Source of the DNA: JANLSO01 sp031362405
GTDB taxonomy: Bacteria > Actinomycetota > Thermoleophilia > Miltoncostaeales > Miltoncostaeaceae
Reading direction: 5' to 3'
Assembly: GCA_031362405.1 (NCBI GenBank)
Contig: JANLSO010000097.1
Coordinates: 1-34,743, forward strand
DNA length: 34,743 nt
In this document: positions 1-7,438 of the stretch, piece by piece
Position numbering within the stretch: position 1 is the first letter of the stretch
How the letters are laid out: each line of letters begins with the position of its first letter
The notes under the pieces: generated by a model
Told to the model about the DNA's origin: nothing
Database searches by the model: none
Seen by the model: the letters and a program-made list of their open reading frames with translations, nothing else
Position numbers and translations under genes: made by a program

Positions 1-447
1 TCACTGGATGATCCTCAATGCTTCCTTGGCCATGGACTTCGTGGCCTCGAAGGCGGAGACGTTGGCCTGGTAGGAACGGGTGGCGGCGACCATGTCGACC
101 ATCTCGGTGACGGCGTTCACGTTCGGCTTGGTGACGTAGCCGTCGACATCCGACAGCGGGTTGCCCGGGTCGTAGACCTTGCGTAGGGGCGTCTGGTCTT
201 CGACGATGGCGGTGACGTCAACGCCGTGCAGGTCGGCCTTCGCGCCAGGGTCAGAACCATCGGCGTTCGGCAGCCGGAACTGCGGGCCGTTCGGGGCCTC
301 GGTCATGACCAGCAGCTTGCGCCGGTAGGCCTCACCGACACCGGTGCTGCTGTCGGCGTTGGCCAAGTTGTTCGCGATGACATCCATGCGAAGGCGCTGG
401 GCCGCGAGGCCTGTGGCGCTGACTCCCAGTGAGGGATACATCCCCAT
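1..447 (-). CDS. flgC: Flagellar basal-body rod protein FlgC
   Basis: FlgC is one of the proximal rod subunits of the flagellar basal body and acts in the periplasmic part of the drive shaft. The 148-residue product has the rod signature near its N-terminus (SATGLAAQRLRMDVIANNLANADS) and the C-terminal block GYVTKPNVNAVTEMVDMVAATRSYQANVSAFEATKSM, both typical of FlgC. Length matches the family. The frame is open further upstream, but the start at 447 is chosen because GGGAG lies 9 nt before it and the N-terminus then fits FlgC; a second ATG two codons later is possible. It lies 37 nt after flgB, so the two are co-transcribed. The stop codon is the first three bases of the window, so fliE or other rod genes may continue to the left. 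Confidence 0.95.
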   Translation of the reverse strand: MGMYPSLGVSATGLAAQRLRMDVIANNLANADSSTGVGEAYRRKLLVMTEAPNGPQFRLPNADGSDPGAKADLHGVDVTAIVEDQTPLRKVYDPGNPLSDVDGYVTKPNVNAVTEMVDMVAATRSYQANVSAFEATKSMAKEALRIIQ

Positions 448-484
448 GTCGTTGGTCTCCCTACGTCCGTGTGTCGAGGTCGGC

Positions 485-865
485 TTAGCGGCCGCTGATG
501 GCGGCGGCGAGCTGCTGAAAGCGCTCGGCCAAAAGCCGGGTGTTCGTGTTGTAGGCCAGCTGGTTCGATGAGAGCTCAGACATCTCGGCGTCGGGGTCGA
601 TGTTGCTGCCATCGACGCGTGTCTGGGTGTTCGTGTTCACCTCGAACGTGGGTTTGACGGTGTCGACCGCCCGCTCCCCCGGCGTGCTGAGGCCGGCCTG
701 GTCATCGGCCAGGGCGTCGGCGAGCGCGCCCTCGAAGCTGACCGTCATGCGCTGGTAACCCGGGGTGTCGGAGTTCGCGACGTTCTGGGCGAGCGCCTCT
801 TGGCGGGCCATCCCGCCGCGCATGGCGGCGGTGAGGGTGGCCGTGGTGATGTCGTTGACGAACAT
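485..865 (-). CDS. flgB: Flagellar basal-body rod protein FlgB
   Basis: FlgB is the rod subunit at the base of the flagellar drive shaft. The 126-residue protein carries the rod-family N-terminus (ARQEALAQNVANSDTPGYQ) and ends in the family pattern DAEMSELSSNQLAYNTNTRLLAERFQQL. Length is normal for FlgB. The ATG at 865 lies 18 nt after the stop of the HDOD gene, with an AAAGGA about 11 nt upstream. flgC follows 37 nt later, the usual flgBC order. No promoter is visible in the short gap, so expression probably comes from the promoter at 2232-2259 through the HDOD gene. Confidence 0.95.
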   Translation of the reverse strand: MFVNDITTATLTAAMRGGMARQEALAQNVANSDTPGYQRMTVSFEGALADALADDQAGLSTPGERAVDTVKPTFEVNTNTQTRVDGSNIDPDAEMSELSSNQLAYNTNTRLLAERFQQLAAAISGR

Positions 866-883
866 TTCGGGCGGAGTCCTTTC

Positions 884-1744
884 CTACGGTGAGAGGTGAA
901 AAGCCTCAGGGGTCATCATCGGCGCAATCTCATCCATGAGTCCGATGAGCTGATCCGCGTCGAGATCCAGGGAATCGAGAGCGTGAGAACTGACCTCGTA
1001 CGCCAGACCGTCTGCCCCGACACCCGGGCCGAACATCATGCAGGCGGCATCCGCGACGTGAACGACGCTGGCCAAAAGTGGCCGCAAGGAGGCGCCCGCG
1101 GGGTCGTGGTGGAAGCGAATGGCCTCCTCCAGCTGCGGCGGGAAACTCCAGGCGGCAGCCACCCGAGCACCAAGCTCGGCATGGTCGAAGCCGAGAACTT
1201 CCGACTCGACGTGGTGAAAGGGCACATGGCGTTCCGTCGCGAGCTGTGAAATCTCCAGGAAGGCAGACTCCATGTGGCTCGCGAGGACCGTCTTGCCGAT
1301 GTCGTGCAGCAACCCGGCCACGAAGGCTTCCTCGACCGGTGCCAGTTTCACTTCGAGCGCAAATCGGCGGGCCGTGAAGGCCACGCTGATCGAGTGGTTC
1401 CAGAGATCCCCACGCGCCAGGCCGTAGCCGGGTAACGCCCGGTTGAGAAGGCGCGCGGTGTGGCTCGAGATGGCCAGGCTCTTGATCGCCGAGTAGCCGA
1501 GCAGAACGATCGCCTCGACCACCGTGGCGACCGTCCGGGCATGACCGTAGAACGCCGAGTTGGCGAGCTTGAGGATGCTGGCGGTCAGGCTTTGATCGCG
1601 CATGACGACCTGGGCCAAGCCGCCGACGGTCATGTCGTTGTCGTCACAAGCGGCGATCACATCGACGACGCTGCTCGGCATCGACGGCAGTTCCGCCAGG
1701 GATGCCAGGACGTCGTCGGGTGTGAGTGGGCTGATGCTGGTCAT
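884..1744 (-). CDS. HDOD domain protein in the flagellar operon
   Basis: This 286-residue protein is an HDOD-domain protein, a family related to HD phosphohydrolases and often tied to signalling or motility control. The N-terminal half has the family pattern (LAELPSMPSSVVDVI, then QVVMRDQSLTASILKLANSAFYG, then LGYSAIKSLAISSH). An HD pair at H147-D148 within GLLHDIGKTVLA is retained, as are later histidines (FHHVE, FDHAELG, IRFHHDP). Many HDOD proteins lack complete metal ligands, so catalysis cannot be assumed. It sits between a fliS-like gene (29 nt upstream) and flgB (18 nt downstream). That placement suggests a role in flagellar assembly or in regulating motility, but the sequence gives no partner. 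The Shine-Dalgarno sequence is weak. Confidence 0.88.
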   Translation of the reverse strand: MTSISPLTPDDVLASLAELPSMPSSVVDVIAACDDNDMTVGGLAQVVMRDQSLTASILKLANSAFYGHARTVATVVEAIVLLGYSAIKSLAISSHTARLLNRALPGYGLARGDLWNHSISVAFTARRFALEVKLAPVEEAFVAGLLHDIGKTVLASHMESAFLEISQLATERHVPFHHVESEVLGFDHAELGARVAAAWSFPPQLEEAIRFHHDPAGASLRPLLASVVHVADAACMMFGPGVGADGLAYEVSSHALDSLDLDADQLIGLMDEIAPMMTPEAFHLSP

Positions 1745-1773
1745 GTGTGGTCTCGTCGAGGGCCGTTGCGGCC

Positions 1774-2139
1774 TCAGGCGGCGATGGTCTCGTGACGGTC
1801 GACGACGACGGCCCAGGTCTGCGCGAGGGTCTGGAGGTCCTCGATGACCTCCTCGATCGCCTCGACGCTGGTCTCGGGAGTCGAGAGGCGGCGCAGGAGG
1901 TAGTCGTAGATCGCGGCGAGGTGGCGGGTGATTACGCCGGCCTCAGGGTTCAGGTTGGCGTCGAGTTCGCGAATGATCGCTCGCACGCGGTCGACCTTTT
2001 GCTCTCCCTCGGTGCGGTTACCGGCACCGATCGCCGCGCTCGCCTCTTGACCGAAGCGCACGGCGCCTTCGAACAGTAGGAGCACGAGCTCCTCGGGGCT
2101 TGCGGACTCAATCTTCTCGACCTGCGGATCGCTGTGCAT
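1774..2139 (-). CDS. Second FliS-like flagellar export chaperone
   Basis: The 121-residue product resembles FliS, the cytoplasmic chaperone that binds the flagellin C-terminus before export. It shows the FliS-type stretch KIESASPEELVLLLFEGAVRFGQEA, followed by helices containing IIRELDANLNP and AAIYDYLLRRL, and ends in a helix with TLAQTWAVVV. It is diverged from the other FliS in the window (2807-3223) and lacks the NDPRQYLQRAVQTA opening. The ATG at 2139 is preferred over a longer upstream frame because FliS homology begins there and a GAGG lies about 10 nt upstream. A sigma-28-like promoter at 2232-2259 points at it. It may serve a second flagellin or other late export substrate; this is inference. 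Confidence 0.8.
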   Translation of the reverse strand: MHSDPQVEKIESASPEELVLLLFEGAVRFGQEASAAIGAGNRTEGEQKVDRVRAIIRELDANLNPEAGVITRHLAAIYDYLLRRLSTPETSVEAIEEVIEDLQTLAQTWAVVVDRHETIAA

Positions 2140-2231
2140 CCTCGAAGTACCTCGGGTTTCGGAGGTTCGTATGGACGCGAGAGATCCGTTCCCGCTAGCA
2201 CTTCCCGGCGTTCGTCCGGCCGGCACTGCCT

Positions 2232-2259
2232 ACTTCGGAACCCGAGCGCCGATCTTGAG
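2232..2259 (-). promoter_or_regulatory. Sigma-28-like promoter for fliS2-HDOD-flgBC
   Basis: Read on the minus strand this is CTCAAG, 14 nt, TCCGAAGT. The spacing equals that of the FliA consensus (TAAA, 15 nt, GCCGATAA), and the same spacing recurs at five other sites here. The -10 is the least perfect of the six. It would start transcription near 2225, leaving about 85 nt before the ATG at 2139. Confidence 0.55.
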
Positions 2260-2423
2260 CAACGTGCCGGGAAACTGAGAACCCTGCGCGCCCGAACGCC
2301 GTGCCGGGCGCGAACCGCAGGCCCCGTGGCATGTCATTTGCCGGGCACGAGGCCCCACGCAAGAGAACGCCAACCCCGCCGCCAGTAGCCAGGGAAACGG
2401 GGACCGAACCGCACAACGAAGAA

Positions 2424-2456
2424 CGCACAGATCGGTGCCTGGCACCGATCTGTGCG
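2424..2456. repeat. Perfect 33-bp palindrome around GTGCCTGGCAC
   Basis: Sixteen-base arms (CGCACAGATCGGTGCC and its reverse complement) flank a single central T. It begins 17 nt after the stop of the minus-strand chaperone gene ending at 2473. A hairpin terminator is possible, but no T-run follows; a dispersed palindromic repeat or a protein-binding site are alternatives. No second copy is in this window. Confidence 0.8.
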
Positions 2457-2472
2457 CGACCCACCCCGACTA

Positions 2473-2817
2473 CTAGCTCTGACTATCCACGTACCGGGAA
2501 TTCGTGCGCGCGGCGGGGCGGTAGCCCTCGAGGGCCGTCCGACCGCTCGACATCTCACGTAGCTCCAGGGCGATGGCGTCGCGGGCCTCGCGGGCTGCGG
2601 CGATGAGGGAATCCTGGTTCTGTCGGATGACGCGCAACAGGTCCACGGCGTCGCCGAGATCGGGGCCCTGGAGACCACTCGATTCGAGCGGGACGATGCC
2701 GGTCTGCAGGGTCATCCGCTCGCGGTCGAGTGCGTCGAGCCGCTCGCCGTCGCCGTCGAGGAGGGCCTGCCCCTGCGCGACCTGGAGGTCGCGCAATTGA
2801 CGCAACCTATCCCGCAA
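2473..2817 (-). CDS. Small FlgN/FliT-like export chaperone (tentative)
   Basis: This predicted protein of 114 residues is almost entirely charged helix. It has an N-terminal coiled-coil-like region (RDRLRQLRDLQVAQGQALLDGDGERLDALDRERMTLQ) and a second helix, followed by a tail with YRPAARTNSRYVDS. Size, composition and position right after fliS match FlgN or FliT export chaperones, but no diagnostic motif is seen. The start is taken as TTG at 2817, which overlaps the end of fliS and has GGGG 6 nt upstream; the longer ATG frame to 2901 reads through fliS and is a shadow. Translational coupling with fliS is likely. Confidence 0.6.
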   Translation of the reverse strand: MRDRLRQLRDLQVAQGQALLDGDGERLDALDRERMTLQTGIVPLESSGLQGPDLGDAVDLLRVIRQNQDSLIAAAREARDAIALELREMSSGRTALEGYRPAARTNSRYVDSQS

Positions 2818-3223
2818 GGTTGACCCCGACGACCGGGCGATTGCTTTCGACGACGGGCCGCGCGGTGGTCGCGACCTGTGCCCACGACGCGCGCAGCTCA
2901 CCCATCTGAGCCGCCGCCCGGGCCAGACGACCGAGATCCCGTTCCAACCGTGACGCGGTCATCTCCGCCGTAACCCACTCGTAGATCGATGCGAGGTTCG
3001 TCGCGATCGGCTCGTGGCTCATGTCGAGCGTGCAACGCAGCTCGGTGACGATGGCCTGCGCGCGACTCAGTTTGAGACCGCCCTCGCCCACCTCGCCGGC
3101 TTCGAACGCCGCCTGTGCCTGGGCCGTGAAGCGCTGGAAGCCGTCGTACAGCATCACGACGAGCTGGCCGGGAGTGGCGGTCTGAACGGCGCGCTGCAGG
3201 TACTGCCGGGGGTCGTTGCTCAC
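2807..3223 (-). CDS. fliS: Flagellar export chaperone FliS
   Basis: FliS keeps flagellin monomeric in the cytoplasm and delivers it to the export apparatus. The 138-residue product has the classic start (NDPRQYLQRAVQTATPGQLVVMLYDG) and the conserved later helices (LSRAQAIVTELRCTLDMSHEPIATNLASIYEWV). Length is normal. It lies 27 nt after fliD, the usual fliD-fliS order, and its end overlaps the next small chaperone gene by about 11 nt. This is the canonical copy; a diverged second copy lies at 1774-2139. Confidence 0.95.
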   Translation of the reverse strand: MSNDPRQYLQRAVQTATPGQLVVMLYDGFQRFTAQAQAAFEAGEVGEGGLKLSRAQAIVTELRCTLDMSHEPIATNLASIYEWVTAEMTASRLERDLGRLARAAAQMGELRASWAQVATTARPVVESNRPVVGVNLAG

Positions 3224-3250
3224 GTGCGGGGTCCCTCCGTGGGTTGGGGA

Positions 3251-4594
3251 CTAATTGCCGAGTCGAGCGGCGAGGTCGGAGCCCTGGGCGTTCAGCCGGC
3301 TGATCGCGGTCTCCATGGCCTGGAACTGCTGGCGAAGGCGGGTCTGGCGCAGTGTCATCAGGCTTTCCAGGCTGGTGATCTTGTCGCTCATCTGCGTCAA
3401 ACTGGTCGTGTAGCCGGTGAGCCGTCCCGCGATGGCACCGGTCGAGAAACCGTTGGCGAACTCGCGGATCTGTCGGCCGATACCGTCGGTGGGGCCACCC
3501 GTCGTCGTGCCGTCGTCGTGGCCGAAGACCCGCTGAACGGCCGTTGGATCGGCCGACAGCGCGGTTTGCAGGCGGGCCGCGTCGAGCGAGAGCTCGCCGC
3601 TACGGCTCGAGTTGATGCCGATGCTGGCAAGGCCGTCGTAGGCGCCGGGGATGCCCGAGACCGCGGACCCCGCGATGTTGCGGATGGCGCCGGCAAAGCC
3701 GGTCATCATCGTGTCGCCTTGAAGTGTGCCGCGCGCCTTGGTGTCAGGGTTGTAGGCCGTCGCGGTGTTGACCGTCGAGATCACCTTGTTGTAGGCCTCG
3801 ATGAACCCCTGGATCTTCGTCTGGATCGCCGAGGTGTCAGTGCCGACGGTGATCGTCGTGGTGCCGATCGCGGCCAGGCTCAGATCGACCCCGCCGATCG
3901 CTCCGTTGATGACGTTGCTGCCACCGGTGACGGCGATTCCGTTGACGGTCGCGGCCGCGTCGGCGCCTGCCTGGGTGGTCGCAAGACCAAGGGTGCCCGC
4001 GGCGGTCCCGCCGAGGGAGATCGTGCCGCCCGCCCCACCGGTCTTCGAGACCAGCACGAGGCGGTTGTTGACGACGCTGGCAGACGCTCCTGCGCCCGAC
4101 GTGCCATTGATCCGATCAGCGAATGTCTGGAGTGTGTCGCCCGTCTGAACAGCCACGCTCACCGTGCCGGAACCGACCGTGAGGTCGAGGCTCTCGCCGA
4201 CGTTGAGGGCCGGGCCGGCCGCGGTCGCCATCGTGTGCGACGCGGCGAGTGCGGTGACGGTGAGGTTGTAGGTACCGGCGGCGGCCGTCGAGGAGGCGCC
4301 GGCGGTGGCGACCGCGGTATTGGCCGACGTCGCGCTCTTGGTCTCGAGCGTGCCGAGCGAGTAGAGCGACGCCGCCTTGTCGCGAAGCGCCGTGACCAGA
4401 CCGTTGATCTCCTGAACGACGCTCTGCTTGCTCGTCAGGGTGGTCCTGTCGCGGTTGATCCGATTGATCGGCGCGCGCTCGACGTTCATCAGCGCGGTGA
4501 CGATGGCGTTGGTGTCGATGCCGGAACCCAGCCCCGAAAAGCTGATGCCTGATCCCGCTCCCGACCCGCTGGTGCTTCCGACGTTGCTGCTCAT
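3251..4594 (-). CDS. fliD: Flagellar hook-associated protein 2, FliD (filament cap)
   Basis: FliD forms the cap at the filament tip under which exported flagellin folds. The 447-residue protein has the FliD_N pattern (SFSGLGSGIDTNAIVTALMNVERAPINRINRDRTTLTSKQS) and the C-terminal FliD region (YDGLASIGINSSRSGELSLDAARLQTAL, then coiled coil LTQMSDKITSLESLMTLRQTRLRQQFQAMETAISRLNAQ). The middle is rich in Ala, Gly and Thr, as expected for surface-exposed D2-D3 domains. The start at 4594 has AAGGA about 8 nt upstream. It lies 28 nt after flaG and 27 nt before fliS. The long opposing frame across 3014-4552 is a shadow of this GC-rich gene. Confidence 0.96.
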   Translation of the reverse strand: MSSNVGSTSGSGAGSGISFSGLGSGIDTNAIVTALMNVERAPINRINRDRTTLTSKQSVVQEINGLVTALRDKAASLYSLGTLETKSATSANTAVATAGASSTAAAGTYNLTVTALAASHTMATAAGPALNVGESLDLTVGSGTVSVAVQTGDTLQTFADRINGTSGAGASASVVNNRLVLVSKTGGAGGTISLGGTAAGTLGLATTQAGADAAATVNGIAVTGGSNVINGAIGGVDLSLAAIGTTTITVGTDTSAIQTKIQGFIEAYNKVISTVNTATAYNPDTKARGTLQGDTMMTGFAGAIRNIAGSAVSGIPGAYDGLASIGINSSRSGELSLDAARLQTALSADPTAVQRVFGHDDGTTTGGPTDGIGRQIREFANGFSTGAIAGRLTGYTTSLTQMSDKITSLESLMTLRQTRLRQQFQAMETAISRLNAQGSDLAARLGN

Positions 4595-4622
4595 TGTGGC
4601 TGTCCTTGCCGTTTCGCGGGTG

Positions 4623-5075
4623 TCATGTGGTCACATCGATCGCCAGGCCGCGGCCCGCGAGGGCCGCCATCATGTCGAGCACCTGCCGCGGGGGCAGTTC
4701 ACGAATGACCTCGCCGGTGGCGCGGTCGTACATCGTGACGACGACACGGTTCGATCCGTAAACGGTGAACCTGGCGAGAACATCGGCGGAGGGGAGGTCG
4801 AACTTGAGATCGCCGCCTGCTGCGGGCTGCCCCACCGTCGGTGCGGTGACCGTGTGCGGAATCTCGGAAATCAGCAGGCCTTCCGAACGGGTGTGCTCGG
4901 GAAGCGTCGGATGCGAGAGAGCGCGGGTCCGCACTCCCGCGCGCGCCGCCGCGGCCACCTGATCGGCGAACCGTGCGTCAGCAACGTCGTGGTGCGCCGG
5001 GCCACGCGACCGCAGACCTGCGGCGGTCTCGTGGACTCCCGGCCGTGCGGGCCCGGAAGTGGCGGTGACGTCCAT
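4623..5075 (-). CDS. flaG: FlaG family flagellar protein
   Basis: FlaG proteins affect filament length and are commonly encoded just before fliD. The 150-residue product ends in the FlaG core (LKFDLPSADVLARFTVYGSNRVVVTMYDRATGEVIRELPPRQVLDMMAALAGRGLAIDVTT), including the family hallmark IRELPP. The N-terminal 75 residues are low complexity and unlike other FlaG proteins. A GGAGAA lies about 9 nt upstream of the ATG. It is the first gene of the flaG-fliD-fliS run, with a -10-like GCCGATAG about 95 nt upstream. Confidence 0.88.
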   Translation of the reverse strand: MDVTATSGPARPGVHETAAGLRSRGPAHHDVADARFADQVAAAARAGVRTRALSHPTLPEHTRSEGLLISEIPHTVTAPTVGQPAAGGDLKFDLPSADVLARFTVYGSNRVVVTMYDRATGEVIRELPPRQVLDMMAALAGRGLAIDVTT

Positions 5076-5169
5076 GTCGTGTCTTCTCCGATGTCTCGAC
5101 GTGAGCGAGACCCGTCATCGCGTCCGTGCGATGTTCCCTGACCGCGAGGTCACGGGGGGCTCATTCCGG

Positions 5170-5177
5170 CTATCGGC
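5170..5177 (-). promoter_or_regulatory. Possible sigma-28 -10 element upstream of flaG
   Basis: The minus strand reads GCCGATAG, seven of eight bases of the FliA -10 consensus. The position where the -35 should be reads GTCG, so the -35 is not recognisable. The site is weak alone but sits in the expected place for the flaG-fliD-fliS operon. Confidence 0.35.
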
Positions 5178-5198
5178 AGATGCGCCCCGTTACGACAC

Positions 5199-5226
5199 AC
5201 CCCCCTGGCCACGGGGCCAGGGGGGT
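5199..5226 (-). terminator. GC-rich hairpin terminator after the GT2-TPR gene
   Basis: Twelve-base perfect arms, ACCCCCCTGGCC and its complement, enclose a 4-nt loop. The hairpin begins 10 nt after the stop of the minus-strand gene ending at 5236 and separates it from flaG. No clear T-run follows, so termination strength is uncertain. Confidence 0.7.
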
Positions 5227-5235
5227 GGGGGATCT

Positions 5236-7290
5236 CTACCTGACGCTGGCGAACAGCCCGATCGACTGGCGCAGCTCACGCAGCACGGTCGAGTGCGGCC
5301 AAATGATGAGACCCTCGCGCATCACGTCGCCCGCCTCGTCGTAGCGCCCACGGCCCGCGAGGTGGCTTGCGAGCCCGAGATACCGCGACTGGTTCTGGTC
5401 ATCGGCTTCGAGGGCGGCCCGAAGGAAGTTCTCGGCATCCTCGTCGAGATCCTTTTCGGCACAGATCGCGCCGATCGCCGCGAAGGTCTCGGGAGAGGCG
5501 ACCCCCGCCTGGACGGCCTGCATCAAACGATCCGCGGCCGGGTCGGTAAAGCCCTTCGTGAAGAACAGAAGGCCGAGACGTTCGTGGACGTCGGTCGGGT
5601 CGCCGGCGATCGCGTACATCAGGTCGATGAGCGGGTTGAACGCGTCGAACGCTCCGATGTCGAGCAGCGTGCTGGCGAGCTCGAAGACGATGCCGAGGAT
5701 GACACCGGGGGTCTGGTGCGCCGGGACGTGGCCTGTCGGCTCCTCGAGCTGGGCGGCAAGAGCCATCGCGTAGGCCGTTGCGTAGGAGCCGTCGGCGACT
5801 CCCTCGAGGCCGGCGATGCCGTGGCGGGTGACCTCGGGCCGGCCCTCGACCATCCCGATCAGCACACGCTTGCTGTTGGCGAACGGGGACCGCTCGCTCG
5901 ACGCGGGAACCTGATCGAGCAGTACGAGGGCCTCGTCCGGGCGACCGGTGCGAAGTGCGCAGTCGGCCATCGTCACGCGGATCGCGTGGGTGTCGGCCGA
6001 AAGCGCACGAGCCTTTTCGAGCAGCACGAGGGCGGGCGCGGGATGCCCTTCGGTCGCGAAGACCTCGGCGATGACGCGCAGGCTGTCGTGGCGCCGCGTC
6101 GCGGGGATGATCCCGAGAAGGAAGGCCTCGACCTCGTCGACCGGGGAGTCGCGTACCAGCAGCTGCGCCAGGCGCACGAGCGGCGGGGCGTAGAAGCCCT
6201 TGGCCGAGGTGATCGCGAGCTTGTACGACCGCACGGCCTCAGCGGTGTCGCCGATGCTGTCGTGCAACGTCCCGAGGGCGAACCAGCTGTAGAACGAACC
6301 CATGCCGGCCTGGGCGAGGTAGCGGTCGCCGATGTGGTCACCGAGGTCAATGGCACGCCGGTAGCTGGCGATCGCCGATCGATAGTCACGTCGAGCCGTG
6401 TAGAGCTGGCCCTGCAGGTAGTGCAGGTCGGGAAAGTCGGGGTACGCGGCAAGGCCGTCTTTGACGACGGCGAGACCCTCGTCGTGGCGCTCGAGCGCTC
6501 GCAGTGAGGCCACCAGGTTCCGGACCAACAGCGACGCGAAGTACTGACGCATCGAGTGCAGGTTGATGAAGGCCTTCTTGAAGTACTCGAGGGCCGTCTC
6601 GTGGTCGTCGATGCGCTGGAACTCGACACCGGCGTTGAAGAGCGTGAAGGCGTCGTTCGGCTTCTTCTTGACCTCACCCAACACGATCCCCATGTTGCGG
6701 GCCTTCTTGTTGCGCGAGTCGGTGGCGTAGTCGAGGTAGCCATAGTGGTTGATCTCGATGCCGACGAAGCGGGTCGTCTGGCTGCCATCCGGGTCGACCT
6801 TCGCCTGGATCTGCTCATGCAGCGCGCCCTCGTAGCGGTACGCGGGGCGGTTGCGGAACACCCGGAAGGCCGCATTCACAACAGCTTCCAGGCCGGCTTC
6901 CTGGCCGATGAAGTTGATTTCGCGCAGTGAATAGCCCTCGAGAGCCGGGTCGGCGAGCAGGGGCCGAAGGGCGGCTCCGTCGACGAGCTCTTCATCGGCG
7001 TCGAGCACGATGATCCAGTCGCCGGTCGCGGCGTCGAGCGAGGTGTTGCGGTGAACGGCGAAGTCGCCGGTCCACTCCTCGTGGATGATCTTCGCGCCAT
7101 GGCTTTCGGCGATCGCGACGGTGCGGTCGGTCGAGCCCGTATCGACGATCACGATCTCATCCACCACCCCCTTCACGCTGTCGAGACACCGCGGAAGGTG
7201 TTCCTCCTCATCACGCACGATCATGCACAGCGTCAGGCGCTGGGGTGCGCTCGAGGTGGAGTCAGAGAGACTCGCGATCTTGAGACCCAT
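5236..7290 (-). CDS. Family 2 glycosyltransferase with C-terminal TPR repeats
   Basis: The 684-residue protein begins with a GT2 domain (about residues 18-235): LTLCMIVRDEEEHLPRCLDS, VDTGSTDRT, then the DxD-type motif DADE at 97-100 and a later HEQI. From about residue 255 it is helical with TPR-like repeats (for example ALEYFKKAFINLHS, YRSAIASYRRAIDLGDH, DEDAENFLRAALEAD). Such enzymes transfer a sugar from a nucleotide donor, and the TPR part can hold a protein acceptor. The ATG at 7290 is chosen because AAGGAG lies 9 nt upstream. It lies beside flaG-fliD-fliS and has its own sigma-28-like promoter, so flagellin glycosylation is the favoured role by inference. A hairpin terminator follows. 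Confidence 0.9.
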   Translation of the reverse strand: MGLKIASLSDSTSSAPQRLTLCMIVRDEEEHLPRCLDSVKGVVDEIVIVDTGSTDRTVAIAESHGAKIIHEEWTGDFAVHRNTSLDAATGDWIIVLDADEELVDGAALRPLLADPALEGYSLREINFIGQEAGLEAVVNAAFRVFRNRPAYRYEGALHEQIQAKVDPDGSQTTRFVGIEINHYGYLDYATDSRNKKARNMGIVLGEVKKKPNDAFTLFNAGVEFQRIDDHETALEYFKKAFINLHSMRQYFASLLVRNLVASLRALERHDEGLAVVKDGLAAYPDFPDLHYLQGQLYTARRDYRSAIASYRRAIDLGDHIGDRYLAQAGMGSFYSWFALGTLHDSIGDTAEAVRSYKLAITSAKGFYAPPLVRLAQLLVRDSPVDEVEAFLLGIIPATRRHDSLRVIAEVFATEGHPAPALVLLEKARALSADTHAIRVTMADCALRTGRPDEALVLLDQVPASSERSPFANSKRVLIGMVEGRPEVTRHGIAGLEGVADGSYATAYAMALAAQLEEPTGHVPAHQTPGVILGIVFELASTLLDIGAFDAFNPLIDLMYAIAGDPTDVHERLGLLFFTKGFTDPAADRLMQAVQAGVASPETFAAIGAICAEKDLDEDAENFLRAALEADDQNQSRYLGLASHLAGRGRYDEAGDVMREGLIIWPHSTVLRELRQSIGLFASVR

Positions 7291-7330
7291 GAAAAGGCGC
7301 TCCTTCGGGCCGAGGTCCGGGACGCCCCCG

Positions 7331-7358
7331 TCATCGGCAGCCACGGCGCCGGCTTGAG
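7331..7358 (-). promoter_or_regulatory. Sigma-28-like promoter for the GT2-TPR gene
   Basis: On the minus strand it reads CTCAAG, 14 nt, GCCGATGA. The -10 differs from the FliA consensus GCCGATAA at one base and the spacing is exact. The predicted start near 7324 leaves about 35 nt to the ATG at 7290, room for the AAGGAG site. Confidence 0.7.
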
Positions 7359-7438
7359 CCCGGGGGTCAGCCACGTTGAACCGGCCGGGCGGTTGCGCGG
7401 TCACCATTCCGTGTCAACCAACGGCGCCGGGCGCTGAT

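Larger units (their letters stand above)
2140..2472. other. 333-nt non-coding region between flagellar genes
   Basis: No credible gene is seen here; the frames crossing it have no family resemblance and lack start sites. It holds the 33-bp palindrome at 2424-2456, next to the end of the FlgN/FliT-like gene, and the sigma-28-like promoter at 2232-2259. The stretch 2280-2330 is rich in GC self-complementarity, but I cannot assign it to a known riboswitch. Confidence 0.6.

Noticed and set aside
2260..2272. Sigma-54-like GGCACG...TTGC on the minus strand
   Set aside because: The two halves are directly joined without the required 4-nt spacer, so it is not a valid -24/-12 element.
3014..4552. 512-residue plus-strand open frame opposite fliD
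   Set aside because: It is a shadow of fliD; no family pattern and low-complexity Arg/Gly/Asp sequence.
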